Shown one piece after another: positions 18,569-27,989 of a stretch of 64,000 nucleotides of DNA. Within the stretch, counting starts at the first letter, position 1; every line of letters starts with the position of its first letter. Made by a program: the position numbers and the translations under genes. Origin of the DNA: JACKAQ01 sp020634975 [NCBI: Calditrichia bacterium] (lineage in GTDB: Bacteria; Calditrichota; Calditrichia; RBG-13-44-9). The notes beneath the pieces were generated by a model. The model made no database searches and had not been told where the DNA came from. It worked only from the letters and a program-made list of their open reading frames with translations. Location of the stretch: positions 2,604,001 through 2,668,000 of the forward strand of contig JACKAQ010000001.1 in assembly GCA_020634975.1 (NCBI GenBank). The letters run 5' to 3'.

Positions 18569-19632
18569 GCGCGTTTTCTGCCGATTTGGTAGTATTCCAG
18601 ATAAATTTCGATGGTCGTCACCAGAAAAATCATTACCACCGGTCCGTAAATTACTCCCAAAAATCCGAACAAATTTAGCCCGCCGAAAGCGCTGAGTAAA
18701 ATGAGCGCGGTGCTCATTTCCGAATCTTTGGAAACGAGGCGCGGGCGCAGTACATTATCCAGATTTCCAACCACCAGCAAACTGCCGATGAGCAGCACAA
18801 CGCCTTGCCAAATATTGCCCATCGCCAGCAAAACGATGGCCATCGGCACGGAAATAACGTGCGAACCGAGCGGTAAAATCGAGAGAAAAATCGCCAGTAA
18901 CGTCCAGAAAAACACATACTTCACGCCAACAATCCAGTAGAAAAAACCGGCGGCAACGCCCTGCGCCAACGCAATCACGAAAACGCCTTTCACCATCGAG
19001 CGGGTCATGGCAATCATGCGATCGAGGTATTTTTGGTCGAGCGAATCGTCCAGCGGACTGAGGTCTTTGACGAGCTGAATCAATTTGGGATATTTCGGAA
19101 ACAGCGTCCCGACGAGGGTCAGAAAAATGATGAATTTGGTGATCAGATCTGCGGACGAACTGCCCAACTGCACGGCGCGATCCGCCAGAAAACGGGTGAT
19201 CGGCTGAATAATTCCCCGCACGGTATCGATGATTTTTTCTTCGGTGATCGGCTCAATGTTGCCAAAGGGTATTTTAGCGATCCAGTGGTTGACCTCGGAA
19301 ATCACGTTGGTGACCGACACGTTGTTTCCGGCAACCATTGTGGTCACTTCTTCTTTAAATTGAATCGCCTGGCTAACGGTAACGTTGATCACCAAAACCA
19401 GCGGCACCAGCCCGGTCAAAAAAATGGTGAGCAAGGTCAGCGAAATGGACAGCGATTCGCGGTTTTTCGTTCGCCGCAAAAACCAGTGATACAGCGAATT
19501 GAACATCACCACCACCACAATCGAGAAAATAATGGTGGCGAGATACGGCTCCAGCAACCAATAGGCGCTCAGCCCGGCAAATGCCAGCAGCAGGTAAAAA
19601 AATCCCCGGTTATCGTGTGTTTTAATGGGCAT
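18565..19632 (-). CDS. AI-2E/PerM family transporter
   Basis: About 355 residues with two N-terminal helices, a cytosolic or periplasmic helical insert (about 70-200) and a C-terminal membrane block ending LFGFLGVIYGPVVMIFLVTTIEIY, the typical PerM signature (quoted in part: GFLGVIYGPVVMIF). Family members export autoinducer-2 or act as Na+(Li+)/H+ antiporters; the substrate cannot be read. I take the ATG at 19632; a TTG at 19647 is also open. It converges with the metallophosphoesterase gene, the coding ends overlapping by 4 bp. Confidence 0.85.
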   Translation of the reverse strand: MPIKTHDNRGFFYLLLAFAGLSAYWLLEPYLATIIFSIVVVVMFNSLYHWFLRRTKNRESLSISLTLLTIFLTGLVPLVLVINVTVSQAIQFKEEVTTMVAGNNVSVTNVISEVNHWIAKIPFGNIEPITEEKIIDTVRGIIQPITRFLADRAVQLGSSSADLITKFIIFLTLVGTLFPKYPKLIQLVKDLSPLDDSLDQKYLDRMIAMTRSMVKGVFVIALAQGVAAGFFYWIVGVKYVFFWTLLAIFLSILPLGSHVISVPMAIVLLAMGNIWQGVVLLIGSLLVVGNLDNVLRPRLVSKDSEMSTALILLSAFGGLNLFGFLGVIYGPVVMIFLVTTIEIYLEYYQIGRKRA

Positions 19633-19665
19633 GTTTTTGTCTTGCAATATATGCGGAAATAAGAA

Positions 19666-19884
19666 TTACGCATATATTTTCTGAATTTTTATGGGGAGTC
19701 TGTTTAACACAAGCTCTTTCAAATCTAATTTTTGGCTGGCATTGTCGATGTCAATCCCGGCGAGGTTGCCATCATCATCATAATCGAGAACGACGCCTTG
19801 CGAAATTTCAACGCTCTCAACACTCGTTTTTGATGATAGATCGATATATAAAGAATCAGTTTCCGGGTAATAGTTCATTTTCAT
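19666..19884 (-). CDS. DUF2283 family small protein
   Basis: 72 residues with the family pattern: Y-x-E-x-D-S-L-Y-I near the start, then EISQGVVLDYDDDGNLAGIDIDNAS. Start overlaps the end of the upstream small gene by 4 bp, so the two are translationally coupled. DUF2283 genes are often the second member of a two-gene pair with a DUF4258-like protein and are suspected, without proof that I know of, to be antitoxin-like. Confidence 0.8.
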   Translation of the reverse strand: MKMNYYPETDSLYIDLSSKTSVESVEISQGVVLDYDDDGNLAGIDIDNASQKLDLKELVLNRLPIKIQKIYA

Positions 19885-20123
19885 TTTTTGAAACTCCTGT
19901 CGGGAAATGCGTTGTGGATTGTTTTTTTGTCCGATAGCGTTACAACCCTGAATATTTTATTGTCAAATTCTTCTATTTCTCCCCAAAATCTGAAACGGTT
20001 ACCATCCTGTTCTTCAATCAATATCGGATTTTCGACAATCTGGATACACCACTCTTTTTTGATGAAAGGTCTTTTTCTCAACACTTCATTTTCAAAATAT
20101 GCTGTAAAGCTATATTTTTTCAT
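19881..20123 (-). CDS. DUF4258-like small protein, partner of DUF2283
   Basis: 80 residues from ATG at 20123 (TTG at 20132 possible). The C-terminal part, FRVVTLSDKKTIHNAFPDR, with RVV followed by THNAF-type ending, matches small proteins encoded just before DUF2283 genes. A compact alpha/beta fold of a RelE- or DUF4258-like nuclease type is possible. Coupled by overlap to the DUF2283 gene. Toxin function is inference from context. Confidence 0.6.
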   Translation of the reverse strand: MKKYSFTAYFENEVLRKRPFIKKEWCIQIVENPILIEEQDGNRFRFWGEIEEFDNKIFRVVTLSDKKTIHNAFPDRSFKK

Positions 20124-20181
20124 TATTCTCAATTAATATATTGATATGCAACGGGGAAAACCAACGCTTTTTAGTTGGTAA

Positions 20182-23058
20182 TCACTCCGGTTTTCCATTG
20201 CTCATGGCAAATAGCGTTTCCAAATCCTCGTGGGTCAATTGTTTGATGAACCCGTCATCCGAGGTGATCAGCGCTTCCGATAGTTCGCGCTTTTTCTGCT
20301 GCATTTTCAGGATGCGCTCTTCCACGCTTTCTTTCACGATAAATTTGTAAACAAACACCCGTTTGTCCTGCCCGATGCGATGGGCGCGGTCGGTTGCCTG
20401 TTGCTCAACCGCGGGATTCCACCACGGATCGAGATGAATCACATAATCCGCAGCGGTGAGGTTTAATCCCAAACCACCGGCTTTCAGCGAAATGAGAAAT
20501 GCGGAAATATCCGGGTTATTCTGGAAATTATGAATCCGTTCACCACGGGATGCCTGCGGGACTTGCCCGTCCAGATATTCGTATTTCCAGCCTTTGGCGT
20601 CAAAAATTTTGCGAACGATGTTCAAAAATCGCACAAATTGCGAGAAGATCAGCACTTTGTGTCCTTTCACCAACAGATCGTCCAGCATGTCTTCCAAAAG
20701 TTGCACTTTGCCGGAATCCTGCAGATCGGTTTTGTCATCCAGAATTGCCGGATGGCAGGCGATCTGGCGCAAATAGGTGAGCGCTTCCACAATTTTCAAT
20801 CGCGATTTGTTCAACCCTTCGCTATCGATGCTGTTAAAAATTTGCTCGCGATAATAGCTCAGCCATTTGTCGTAGGCTTCGCGCTGGCTTTCGGTCATAT
20901 CAATATGTTGAACAATTTCGGTGAGCGGCGGCAATTGCGTTTCCACTTCCTCTTTGGTGCGTCGCAAAATGAACGGAAAAATGATGCGTTTGAGCTGGGC
21001 AATTTGCGCATCGCGTTCGTCTTCCTCCACATTCAGATAGCGGGTTTCGAACTGTTTCATCGTGCCCAGCAAACCCGGATTGACGAAATTCATCTGCGCC
21101 CACAAATCCATCAGCGAATTTTCGACGGGCGTTCCGGTGAGTGCCAGCCGCCGTTTGGCTTTCAGTTTTTCCAATGCGCGATAGGTTTTTGTGTGCGGAT
21201 TTTTAATTTTTTGCGATTCGTCCAGCACCAGATAGCTGAATTGCTTTGTGGACAAACTTTTGTGATCCTGCAACACCATGCCGTAACTGCACAAAACCAC
21301 ATCGTAACTGGCGAGTTCTTTGATCATTTTCTGGCGTTCCGCCCGGTTGCCGTAATAGCGCAAAACCCGCAATTGCGGCGCAAATTTCTGAATTTCATCT
21401 TCCCAGTTGAAAACCAGCGTCAGTGGCACAACAATCAGCGCGGGTTTTTCCAGCCAGCCTTCGTTTTTCAATTTGAGCAGCAGCGATATCATTTGGATGG
21501 TTTTACCCAAACCCATATCGTCCGCCAGAATGCCGCCAAAATGCAGCTCTTTGAGGAAATGCAGCCAATCCAGCCCGGATTGCTGATATTCGCGCAATTG
21601 CCCGTTCAGCCCTTCCGGCGGCGAAACCGGTTGGATGGATTCAAACTGGCGATATTTTTCCAACAGTTCGCCGGCGTATTTGTCGATCCGCAAACTTTCT
21701 GTGTGCGGTTCCAGCTCTTTTAGCATCGTGATGCCGGCCATCGGCAAGCGCATTTCGCCCTGCCCGTTTTTGAGCTCCAGATATTGCGAAATGGCGTTAA
21801 ATTGCTGTTTGATTTCGTCGGTGACGAAAATATGTGAGCCGTCATCCAGCTTGACATACGATTTGCCGTTTTCGATTTGCTTCAGCAGATTTGGCGCCAA
21901 AACGGATTCGCGCCCCATCGTCAGCGAATAGGTGATGTCCAGCCAATCTGCGCCGGATTTTACCTTTATTTGCAATTTCGGCAACTGGCGATGCACGCGG
22001 TAACGTTTTAATTTATCTTCATTTATGATGGTAAAACCGGCGCGTTCCAGTTTGGGGAGCGTCAGCCGCATCCAGTCCAGCCCGTTGTAATCCGCGGCGA
22101 TGCTCCAGTGCCCGGTGCGGAAAATCAACCCGTTTTCTTCCAGCATTTTGCGCGCCTGCGATTCCGCCTGCACATCTCTTTTGATGATGCACAACTGGCG
22201 TTGTTTGGTGGCCAGGCTCCGGTCGATAACTGGTTGCGCGGGGAACTCAAATTCGCCGTAGGTGAAATTGATATCGATTTGCAAATGGTGGTTGTATTCG
22301 GAAAATTCGATGCTTTTTGCGCTGAGCGGATAGTTGATCTGCTCAATGTGTTCACCGATATTTTCCCAATCGATTACCGGCAGCAAATGCGGCAGGTAAA
22401 TGCGAATAAATTCCGGTAATTCCGTGTGGGGGATTTCGAATTTTTCGCGAATGCGGAAGTAGTTTTGCCAAAATGTTGCCGGCAACGCCGATTCGATGAG
22501 GTAAATTTTTGTGCCGTAAAGCATGTAAATAGGGTTGGAGGCGAGAATAATTCCCGGTTCTTTCAACGGCAGCACATCGCCGCCTTCGAACACCAGTGCC
22601 GGTTGCATGTAATAGCCGCTGCGCCCTTTTTGCAATCGCAAAATGATGGTCGCTTTTTCCGTGTGCATGGTTGCTTTTACGGGATTGCTGGCGGCTGTTT
22701 CTTTAATCATTAAGCGGCTTTGGGAAACCCAGTCCAACAAAAAACCAACCGGCTGTGTATAATTGAAAATCGAGCGGTTGCTGTTAATATCGCCTTCCAG
22801 AAAAATGAGCGTGTCCAGCTCGCTTTGGCTGATGTTTACTTTGCTGCTATCCACCACGCTAAGGGTGAGGCGCACTTCCCGCCCCGGCGAGCCATCCAGC
22901 CGGGTGTACGATGCGTACGGCACAATTTCCCAATTACTGGAGCGCAGTTCAAATACAAAATATGGTTCGTAAACTCCCGCCTTCGATTGAAACGATTTGG
23001 GACGCGGCATTTTTTCGAGCAGACCAACCAATTGTTCCAGTTTGTTACGCCAGGTCAT
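20182..23058 (-). CDS. SNF2-family DNA translocase (SWI2/SNF2 helicase-like ATPase)
   Basis: 958 residues. The N-terminal 480 residues are a family-specific, largely beta region. The ATPase follows: motif I DDMGLGKT (513-520), motif II DESQ (613-616), motif III TGTPVENS, and the C-terminal RecA-like domain with SLKAGGLGLNLT, DPWWNPAVEQQATDRAHRIGQ (motif VI, quoted in part: QATDRAHRIGQ). These enzymes move along double-stranded DNA to remodel protein-DNA complexes. Bacterial members of this size are common as single genes with unknown targets. No methylase, DISARM or other defence gene is adjacent, so a defence role is not indicated. Confidence 0.9.
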   Translation of the reverse strand: MTWRNKLEQLVGLLEKMPRPKSFQSKAGVYEPYFVFELRSSNWEIVPYASYTRLDGSPGREVRLTLSVVDSSKVNISQSELDTLIFLEGDINSNRSIFNYTQPVGFLLDWVSQSRLMIKETAASNPVKATMHTEKATIILRLQKGRSGYYMQPALVFEGGDVLPLKEPGIILASNPIYMLYGTKIYLIESALPATFWQNYFRIREKFEIPHTELPEFIRIYLPHLLPVIDWENIGEHIEQINYPLSAKSIEFSEYNHHLQIDINFTYGEFEFPAQPVIDRSLATKQRQLCIIKRDVQAESQARKMLEENGLIFRTGHWSIAADYNGLDWMRLTLPKLERAGFTIINEDKLKRYRVHRQLPKLQIKVKSGADWLDITYSLTMGRESVLAPNLLKQIENGKSYVKLDDGSHIFVTDEIKQQFNAISQYLELKNGQGEMRLPMAGITMLKELEPHTESLRIDKYAGELLEKYRQFESIQPVSPPEGLNGQLREYQQSGLDWLHFLKELHFGGILADDMGLGKTIQMISLLLKLKNEGWLEKPALIVVPLTLVFNWEDEIQKFAPQLRVLRYYGNRAERQKMIKELASYDVVLCSYGMVLQDHKSLSTKQFSYLVLDESQKIKNPHTKTYRALEKLKAKRRLALTGTPVENSLMDLWAQMNFVNPGLLGTMKQFETRYLNVEEDERDAQIAQLKRIIFPFILRRTKEEVETQLPPLTEIVQHIDMTESQREAYDKWLSYYREQIFNSIDSEGLNKSRLKIVEALTYLRQIACHPAILDDKTDLQDSGKVQLLEDMLDDLLVKGHKVLIFSQFVRFLNIVRKIFDAKGWKYEYLDGQVPQASRGERIHNFQNNPDISAFLISLKAGGLGLNLTAADYVIHLDPWWNPAVEQQATDRAHRIGQDKRVFVYKFIVKESVEERILKMQQKKRELSEALITSDDGFIKQLTHEDLETLFAMSNGKPE

Positions 23059-23329
23059 AAATCAGAAATACCTTTTATCTTGAATATTAACAGCAATTTA
23101 AATATCTATATTTACGGTTTTTTATGAGCATCCTGCCCGGGCAGCTTCCGTTTTTTTTGTAGATCACCCGCCGATCCGCAATGTCGTGCCGGATGGAATT
23201 GTGTGGCAAACAACAGCGACGGAATCAATCGTCTGCATCACAAAATTTCTGAAATGCAAGCTATAGTATAAAATCGCGGTGCACATTTGAAATTGACGTC
23301 GGTCATGTTTGCGGCAGTTGGATTTGGCA

Positions 23330-24700
23330 TCACAGCGGTTGAATTTGCCCGGTAACCACCTGCAGCCGATAAATATATTGATGCCAGATAAACAGAACCA
23401 ATCCGCTGATGATGTTTACCGCCATCAGCCCGTACCACACGCCTTCCAGTCCAAAAAATTTGGCGCCGAAAAATGCCAGCGGCACTTGCAGCAAATATAA
23501 TCGCACCAGATTTGCCGCGAGATAATGCCTGCCCAATCCCAATCCCTGAAAACTGGCGGCGCTGCACAAATAAATGCCGCTGAAAAAATGCCCGATCGCG
23601 GTAATCCGCAACGCATGTGCGCTAATTTTGAGCACCTCGGGACTTTGGGCAAAAATGCCCGCAAAAAATGTTGAAAAAACAATAATTATCAACGCAGAAA
23701 AAGCCATGATCGAAAACGCCACGCCAATTCCGGTAAAATAAACTTTGTTGACCCGCTCGAAATGCCCCGCGCCAAAATTGTGCCCGGTAAGAATACTGAC
23801 CGCCTGAGAAATGCCGATTGCCGGTAAAAAAATCACCATTTCGTAAGTGAACACGATGGTGTACGCGGCGCGCGCGTCCGAGCCGAACGGATTCAGCACA
23901 TAAAACACAAACATCATCGCCACGCTGGTGAGCATTTGGCTGACCGATGCGGGCAACCCGACCTGAAACACGCCCGAAATAATCGCGCGATCCAGCCGGA
24001 AAAGCCGCAATTTTAGCTGTGTTGGCTGATGCCGGAAGAACATTTGATATCCCACATACAGCAGCGAAACGGCTCTGCCCAATCCCGTTGCCCACGCCGC
24101 ACCCTGAATACCCAATTCCGGAAAAGATGCCAACCCGAAAATCAGCAACGGGTCCAGTGTCAGGTTGATAATGTTGCCGAGCAACATAAATTTCATCGGC
24201 GAAACCGTATCGCCCCAGCCCTGATAAACGCTGCTGGATACCATCGTGAGCAAGTTCACCGGCGTAAATAAAAATATGATGGTGAGATACGCGGTGATAA
24301 ATTCCAGCAATTGGCCATCTGCCCCCAACTGCCGGAACAAAAATCGTTGCCCCAACAACCCCATTGCTGAGAGCAACAGCCCGACCAGAATCGCAATCAG
24401 AAATGCATGGAGAATTGTGTTTTCCGCAACTTCGTTTTTATTCGCACCCAGGTTCCGGGAAATAAACGAGTTAACACCGTTTCCGATACCAACGCCGAGC
24501 GAAATTACCACCATCTGTAACGTAAACGCCATCCCGATTGCCGCAGTTGCCACATCGCCCAGTTGGCTGACAAAAATCCGGTCAACATATTGATAACTGG
24601 TCACAAAAATAAATGCAATAATCATTGGAGTGGCGAGCCTGATTACATGCTTGAGTATCGATCCACTCAATAGGTCTTTTCGCTCAGCTCGTTTATTCAT
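23330..24700 (-). CDS. MATE family multidrug/sodium antiporter
   Basis: 456 residues and about 12 membrane helices in two related halves, each beginning with the MATE pattern (first half ATPMIIAFIFVTSYQYVDRIFV, in part: ATPMIIAFIFVTSYQ; second half VGLPASVSQML). Family members export cationic drugs in exchange for Na+ or H+. I chose ATG at 24700 because AAGGA lies 8 bases upstream; a longer TTG frame to 24823 adds 41 residues with no ribosome site and is unlikely. Divergent from the histidine kinase gene. Confidence 0.9.
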   Translation of the reverse strand: MNKRAERKDLLSGSILKHVIRLATPMIIAFIFVTSYQYVDRIFVSQLGDVATAAIGMAFTLQMVVISLGVGIGNGVNSFISRNLGANKNEVAENTILHAFLIAILVGLLLSAMGLLGQRFLFRQLGADGQLLEFITAYLTIIFLFTPVNLLTMVSSSVYQGWGDTVSPMKFMLLGNIINLTLDPLLIFGLASFPELGIQGAAWATGLGRAVSLLYVGYQMFFRHQPTQLKLRLFRLDRAIISGVFQVGLPASVSQMLTSVAMMFVFYVLNPFGSDARAAYTIVFTYEMVIFLPAIGISQAVSILTGHNFGAGHFERVNKVYFTGIGVAFSIMAFSALIIIVFSTFFAGIFAQSPEVLKISAHALRITAIGHFFSGIYLCSAASFQGLGLGRHYLAANLVRLYLLQVPLAFFGAKFFGLEGVWYGLMAVNIISGLVLFIWHQYIYRLQVVTGQIQPL

Positions 24701-24840
24701 CGTCGTCCTTATAGTTCTTAGAATTTGAAATATAAACAAAAAATCCTTGTTGTAAATGCTAAAAAATTTTACAGAGAAATTTCCGCAATTCGCAACTTTT
24801 ATCTTATCGGGAGCATTTATCAATCGAGGTGGGTATATTT

Positions 24841-26088
24841 ATGGCAAAATTGAAACACAACATCCGGCAGGGGTTTATGGCGCGAAACGTCTATCGAACA
24901 AAAGGAAATTTTAAGGGAATCCTGTTTATTCTGGCGATCGCCATTATTTTGGGATCGCTGTATTACAGCCAGATGCTGGTGGAGGAATTGCAGGAGCAAT
25001 CCCGCGATTTTCTGCGATTCCGGGTGAAGGTGATTGAAAACAGTATCAACAGTGAGGAAAGCGGCGATCTCAGTTTTATCTTTTCCAACGTGATCCAAAC
25101 TGCTGATTTTCCAATTATTTACACCGACAACGAAATGAACCCGCAAATCTGGCGAAACATCGATGTTGCAGAAAATGACGGTCGCCCGGTCAGTGCGGAT
25201 ACTTTGGTTTACATCAAAAAACTTATCGAAGAATTTGATTTATCCAACGCCCCAATTCCCATTGCCTTTGGCGATAACGTGCTCGGCTATTATCACTATG
25301 GCGAATCGCCGACCATTCGCAATTTGCGCTGGCTGCCGTTCATCGAAATCGGGATTGTGGCGCTGTTTATTTTGATCGGCTACGCCGGATTCAGCTCCAT
25401 CAAACGCGGTGAAGAACGGCTAATTTGGGTGGGAATGGCAAAGGAAACCGCGCACCAGCTCGGCACGCCGCTGTCTTCGCAAATGGGGTGGTTCGAATAT
25501 CTCAAATCATCGCCGGAGCAAATTCCGAAAGTAATTCCCGAGCTGGAAAAAGATTTGAAGCGGCTGCAAACCATCACCAACCGGTTTTCGCAAATCGGGT
25601 CGCTGCCGGATCTCAAATCGGAAAATTTGAATGATGCGCTCATGGACACCATCGAATATTTCCGGAAACGCATTCCCCAGCGCAGCGGCAAAGTGCAAAT
25701 TGTTACCGATTTGGCGCCGGAAATGCCGCCGGTTCGGCTGAACACCGATTTATTTTCGTGGGTGCTGGAAAACCTGATCAAAAACGGGCTGGATGCGATG
25801 GAAAACAAAGGCGGCAGCATTTCCATCACTGCGGCAAAAATGAACGAATCGCAAATTTTTATCGACGTGCAGGATACCGGCAAAGGCATTCCCAAAGCAG
25901 CCCGGAAAACAATTTTTAATCCCGGATTCAGCACCAAAAAACGCGGCTGGGGATTGGGGCTCAGCCTCGCCAAACGCATCGTGGAAGAATATCACGGCGG
26001 CAAATTGCTGCTCAAAGATAGCCAGATTGGCGATGGCTCCACTTTTCGGATTGTGCTGAACATCGACGAATCGGTTGTTGCGCCGTAA
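24841..26088 (+). CDS. Membrane sensor histidine kinase
   Basis: 415 residues. One membrane helix near 25-43, a sensor region of about 120 residues, a second helix near 167-187, then the kinase core: H-box AKETAHQLGTPLSS (phospho-acceptor His about 205), N-box NLIKNGLDAM, and G-boxes DTGKGIP and GWGLGLSLAKRI. The H-box form with HQLGTPLS is common in the Bacteroidota and related phyla. ATG at 24841 has GAGGTG 10 bases upstream. No response regulator adjoins it. The DMT transporter gene follows at once and may be co-transcribed. Confidence 0.92.
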   Translation: MAKLKHNIRQGFMARNVYRTKGNFKGILFILAIAIILGSLYYSQMLVEELQEQSRDFLRFRVKVIENSINSEESGDLSFIFSNVIQTADFPIIYTDNEMNPQIWRNIDVAENDGRPVSADTLVYIKKLIEEFDLSNAPIPIAFGDNVLGYYHYGESPTIRNLRWLPFIEIGIVALFILIGYAGFSSIKRGEERLIWVGMAKETAHQLGTPLSSQMGWFEYLKSSPEQIPKVIPELEKDLKRLQTITNRFSQIGSLPDLKSENLNDALMDTIEYFRKRIPQRSGKVQIVTDLAPEMPPVRLNTDLFSWVLENLIKNGLDAMENKGGSISITAAKMNESQIFIDVQDTGKGIPKAARKTIFNPGFSTKKRGWGLGLSLAKRIVEEYHGGKLLLKDSQIGDGSTFRIVLNIDESVVAP

Positions 26089-26104
26089 ATTTGGAGAGAA
26101 AAAT

Positions 26105-26986
26105 TTGGGATATCTGATCGCTGTTTCGCTGATTTGGGCATTTTCGTTCGGGCTCATCAAAGGCAACCTCACCGGGCTGGATTCCAATGTTGTATCGTTT
26201 GCGCGAATGCTGATTTCGCTGATTGTGTTTCTCCCGTTTTTGCGATTGCGCAATTTCCCGGTCAAACTGGCGCCAAAATTTTTGCTGGTCGGTGCGTTGC
26301 AATACGGCATGATGTATCTCGCCTATATCTATTCTTTTCAACATCTTAAGGCATACGAAGTTGCGCTGTTTACTATTTTCACGCCCATTTACGTTACCCT
26401 GCTCAACGATGTTTTTCGCCAAAAATTTAACGGATTCCATTTGCTGATGGCAGCGTTGGCAGTGTTCGGAACCGGCGTAATTGTGTTTCACGAATTTGCG
26501 CGCGGCGGTTTTTGGCTGGGATTTTGGGTGGTGCAATTGTCCAATATTTGTTTTGCGTTCGGGCAAATTTATTATCGCGAATTGATGCAGCGTCACAGAA
26601 ATTTGAAGGACCGGGAAATTTTCGGATTGCTGTATCTCGGTGCGGTGCTGCTGACCGGTTTTTCGTCGATTGTCTCCGCCGATTTGACAGCAATTTCGTT
26701 GAATGCCACCCAAATCTGGACGCTGCTGTATCTCGGAATTTTGGCTTCCGGCGTGTGTTTTTTTCTGTGGAATTTTGGCGCGCGGCAGGTGAACGCGGGC
26801 AGTTTGGCGGTCGCCAACAATTTGAAAGTGCCGTTGGGCGTGGCGGCCGCGCTGCTGTTTTTTGGCGAAAGCGCCGATGTGCCGCGATTGCTGATCGGCG
26901 GCGGCATTATTTTGGCCGCGCTGTTGGCTAACGAAAAACGGCAGTCGATTCGCAAAATCAGCAAACGGGCGGCCGTTCCCGATTGA
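26105..26986 (+). CDS. DMT/EamA family transporter
   Basis: 293 residues and ten membrane helices in two EamA repeats (first about 1-130, second about 140-280). Members export amino acids, amines or other metabolites. The TTG at 26105 has GGAGAGA about 7 bases upstream; the frame is open back to a TTG at 26075 that would overlap the kinase gene. The C-terminal half contains GILASGVCFFLWNFGARQV, a characteristic second-repeat segment. Substrate not inferable. Confidence 0.85.
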   Translation: MGYLIAVSLIWAFSFGLIKGNLTGLDSNVVSFARMLISLIVFLPFLRLRNFPVKLAPKFLLVGALQYGMMYLAYIYSFQHLKAYEVALFTIFTPIYVTLLNDVFRQKFNGFHLLMAALAVFGTGVIVFHEFARGGFWLGFWVVQLSNICFAFGQIYYRELMQRHRNLKDREIFGLLYLGAVLLTGFSSIVSADLTAISLNATQIWTLLYLGILASGVCFFLWNFGARQVNAGSLAVANNLKVPLGVAAALLFFGESADVPRLLIGGGIILAALLANEKRQSIRKISKRAAVPD

Positions 26987-27104
26987 TTGTTAGCGCTGAA
27001 TTGCCTAAAATTTTCTATGAAAAATCCCGTAATTTGGTTTAATTTCTACGAAAAATCGAATGTGGAAAACACACCACAATTCGTCGCAAAAACGAGGCGG
27101 AATT

Positions 27105-27881
27105 ATGCAGCGCACATTGATTATGTTGATGATTTTATTCAATTTAGCGACAGCTCAAACATCCGAAGCAGAATTACGGATAAAACAGGCCGGCGAAATT
27201 GAGCAGGTTCTGGTAATCGGTTTTTCGCCCGATGCAACTGACGGCATCGATATCGGTATCGATGTGCTGTCACCGCCGCCGTCACCGGGATTTTTCAGCC
27301 AGTTGCAATGGAAAAACGAAGGTTATTTTAAAGATATGCGCAACGCCGCCACATCGCCGGACACATTCCGGGTGCGCTATTGGCGGAATGGCAGCGGACA
27401 AATTGTCGTTCGTTGGAACAGCGCCACGCTGCCGGCGAACCGCAATTTTCGGATTACCGACGATTTCAATTTGAATACGTTTAGTTTGGACATGCGCAGC
27501 GCGGATAGTTTGGTTGTGGATAATCATCCCATATTATTTGATCAATTACGGATCATCGCAACAGCGCCAACCGCTTTGGACGATTTTGGCGCCATATCAC
27601 CAAATGAATTTTGGCTGGCGCAGAATTTTCCGAATCCCTTTAACCCGGAAACGGTGATTCGCTACCAATTGCCGGAGCGCCAGCATGTGACATTGATGAT
27701 CGTTGATTTGCGCGGGCAAACCGTTACGACGTTGGTAAATGATGTGCAATTTTCCGGAAATTATGAAGTTAAATGGGATGGCAAAGATGTGCGCGGAAAC
27801 GCCGCCGCCAGCGGATTTTATTTTTACCAACTGCGCGCCGGTATTTTTTCCGAAACGCGTAAGATGTTGTTAATTCGATAA
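27105..27881 (+). CDS. Secreted protein with type IX-like C-terminal sorting domain
   Basis: 258 residues. A signal peptide (MQRTLIMLMILFNLATAQ) is followed by about 150 residues of a beta-rich domain I do not recognise. The C-terminal 80 residues form the sorting/FlgD-like Ig domain: LAQNFPNPFNPETVIRYQLP, then VDLRGQTVTTL, WDGKD, SGFYFYQL and a final KMLLIR. This domain directs export or surface attachment through the type IX pathway in FCB bacteria. The ATG at 27105 has GAGGCGGA upstream. Confidence 0.85.
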   Translation: MQRTLIMLMILFNLATAQTSEAELRIKQAGEIEQVLVIGFSPDATDGIDIGIDVLSPPPSPGFFSQLQWKNEGYFKDMRNAATSPDTFRVRYWRNGSGQIVVRWNSATLPANRNFRITDDFNLNTFSLDMRSADSLVVDNHPILFDQLRIIATAPTALDDFGAISPNEFWLAQNFPNPFNPETVIRYQLPERQHVTLMIVDLRGQTVTTLVNDVQFSGNYEVKWDGKDVRGNAAASGFYFYQLRAGIFSETRKMLLIR

Positions 27882-27899
27882 TTATGCGATAACCACCGA

Positions 27900-27970
27900 G
27901 CCCTGAGTCCCGTATTACGGGAAAGGGCGGATGGAAAAAAAGGATAAAAGGTGAAGGATAAAGGATAAAG
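27900..27970 (+). repeat. Hairpin followed by degenerate GGATAAA repeat
   Basis: A nested hairpin spans 27900-27928: GCCCT pairs with AGGGC, and TCCCGT with ACGGGA. At 27940-27970 comes a purine-rich tract of GGATAAA-type heptamers. The 24 bases from 27940 match 23 of 24 bases of the reverse complement of 63789-63812. This looks like a dispersed intergenic repeat. Confidence 0.55.
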
Positions 27971-27989
27971 AAGCAACCGGAAACCGGCA

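Noticed and set aside
20182-23058. SNF2-type helicase as part of a phage-defence island
   Set aside because: Its neighbours are a DUF2283 pair and a MATE transporter; no methylase, nuclease or other defence gene adjoins it.
23133-23144. Palindrome CTGCCCGGGCAG followed by a T run
   Set aside because: It has no loop and no plus-strand gene upstream to terminate, so I do not call it a terminator.
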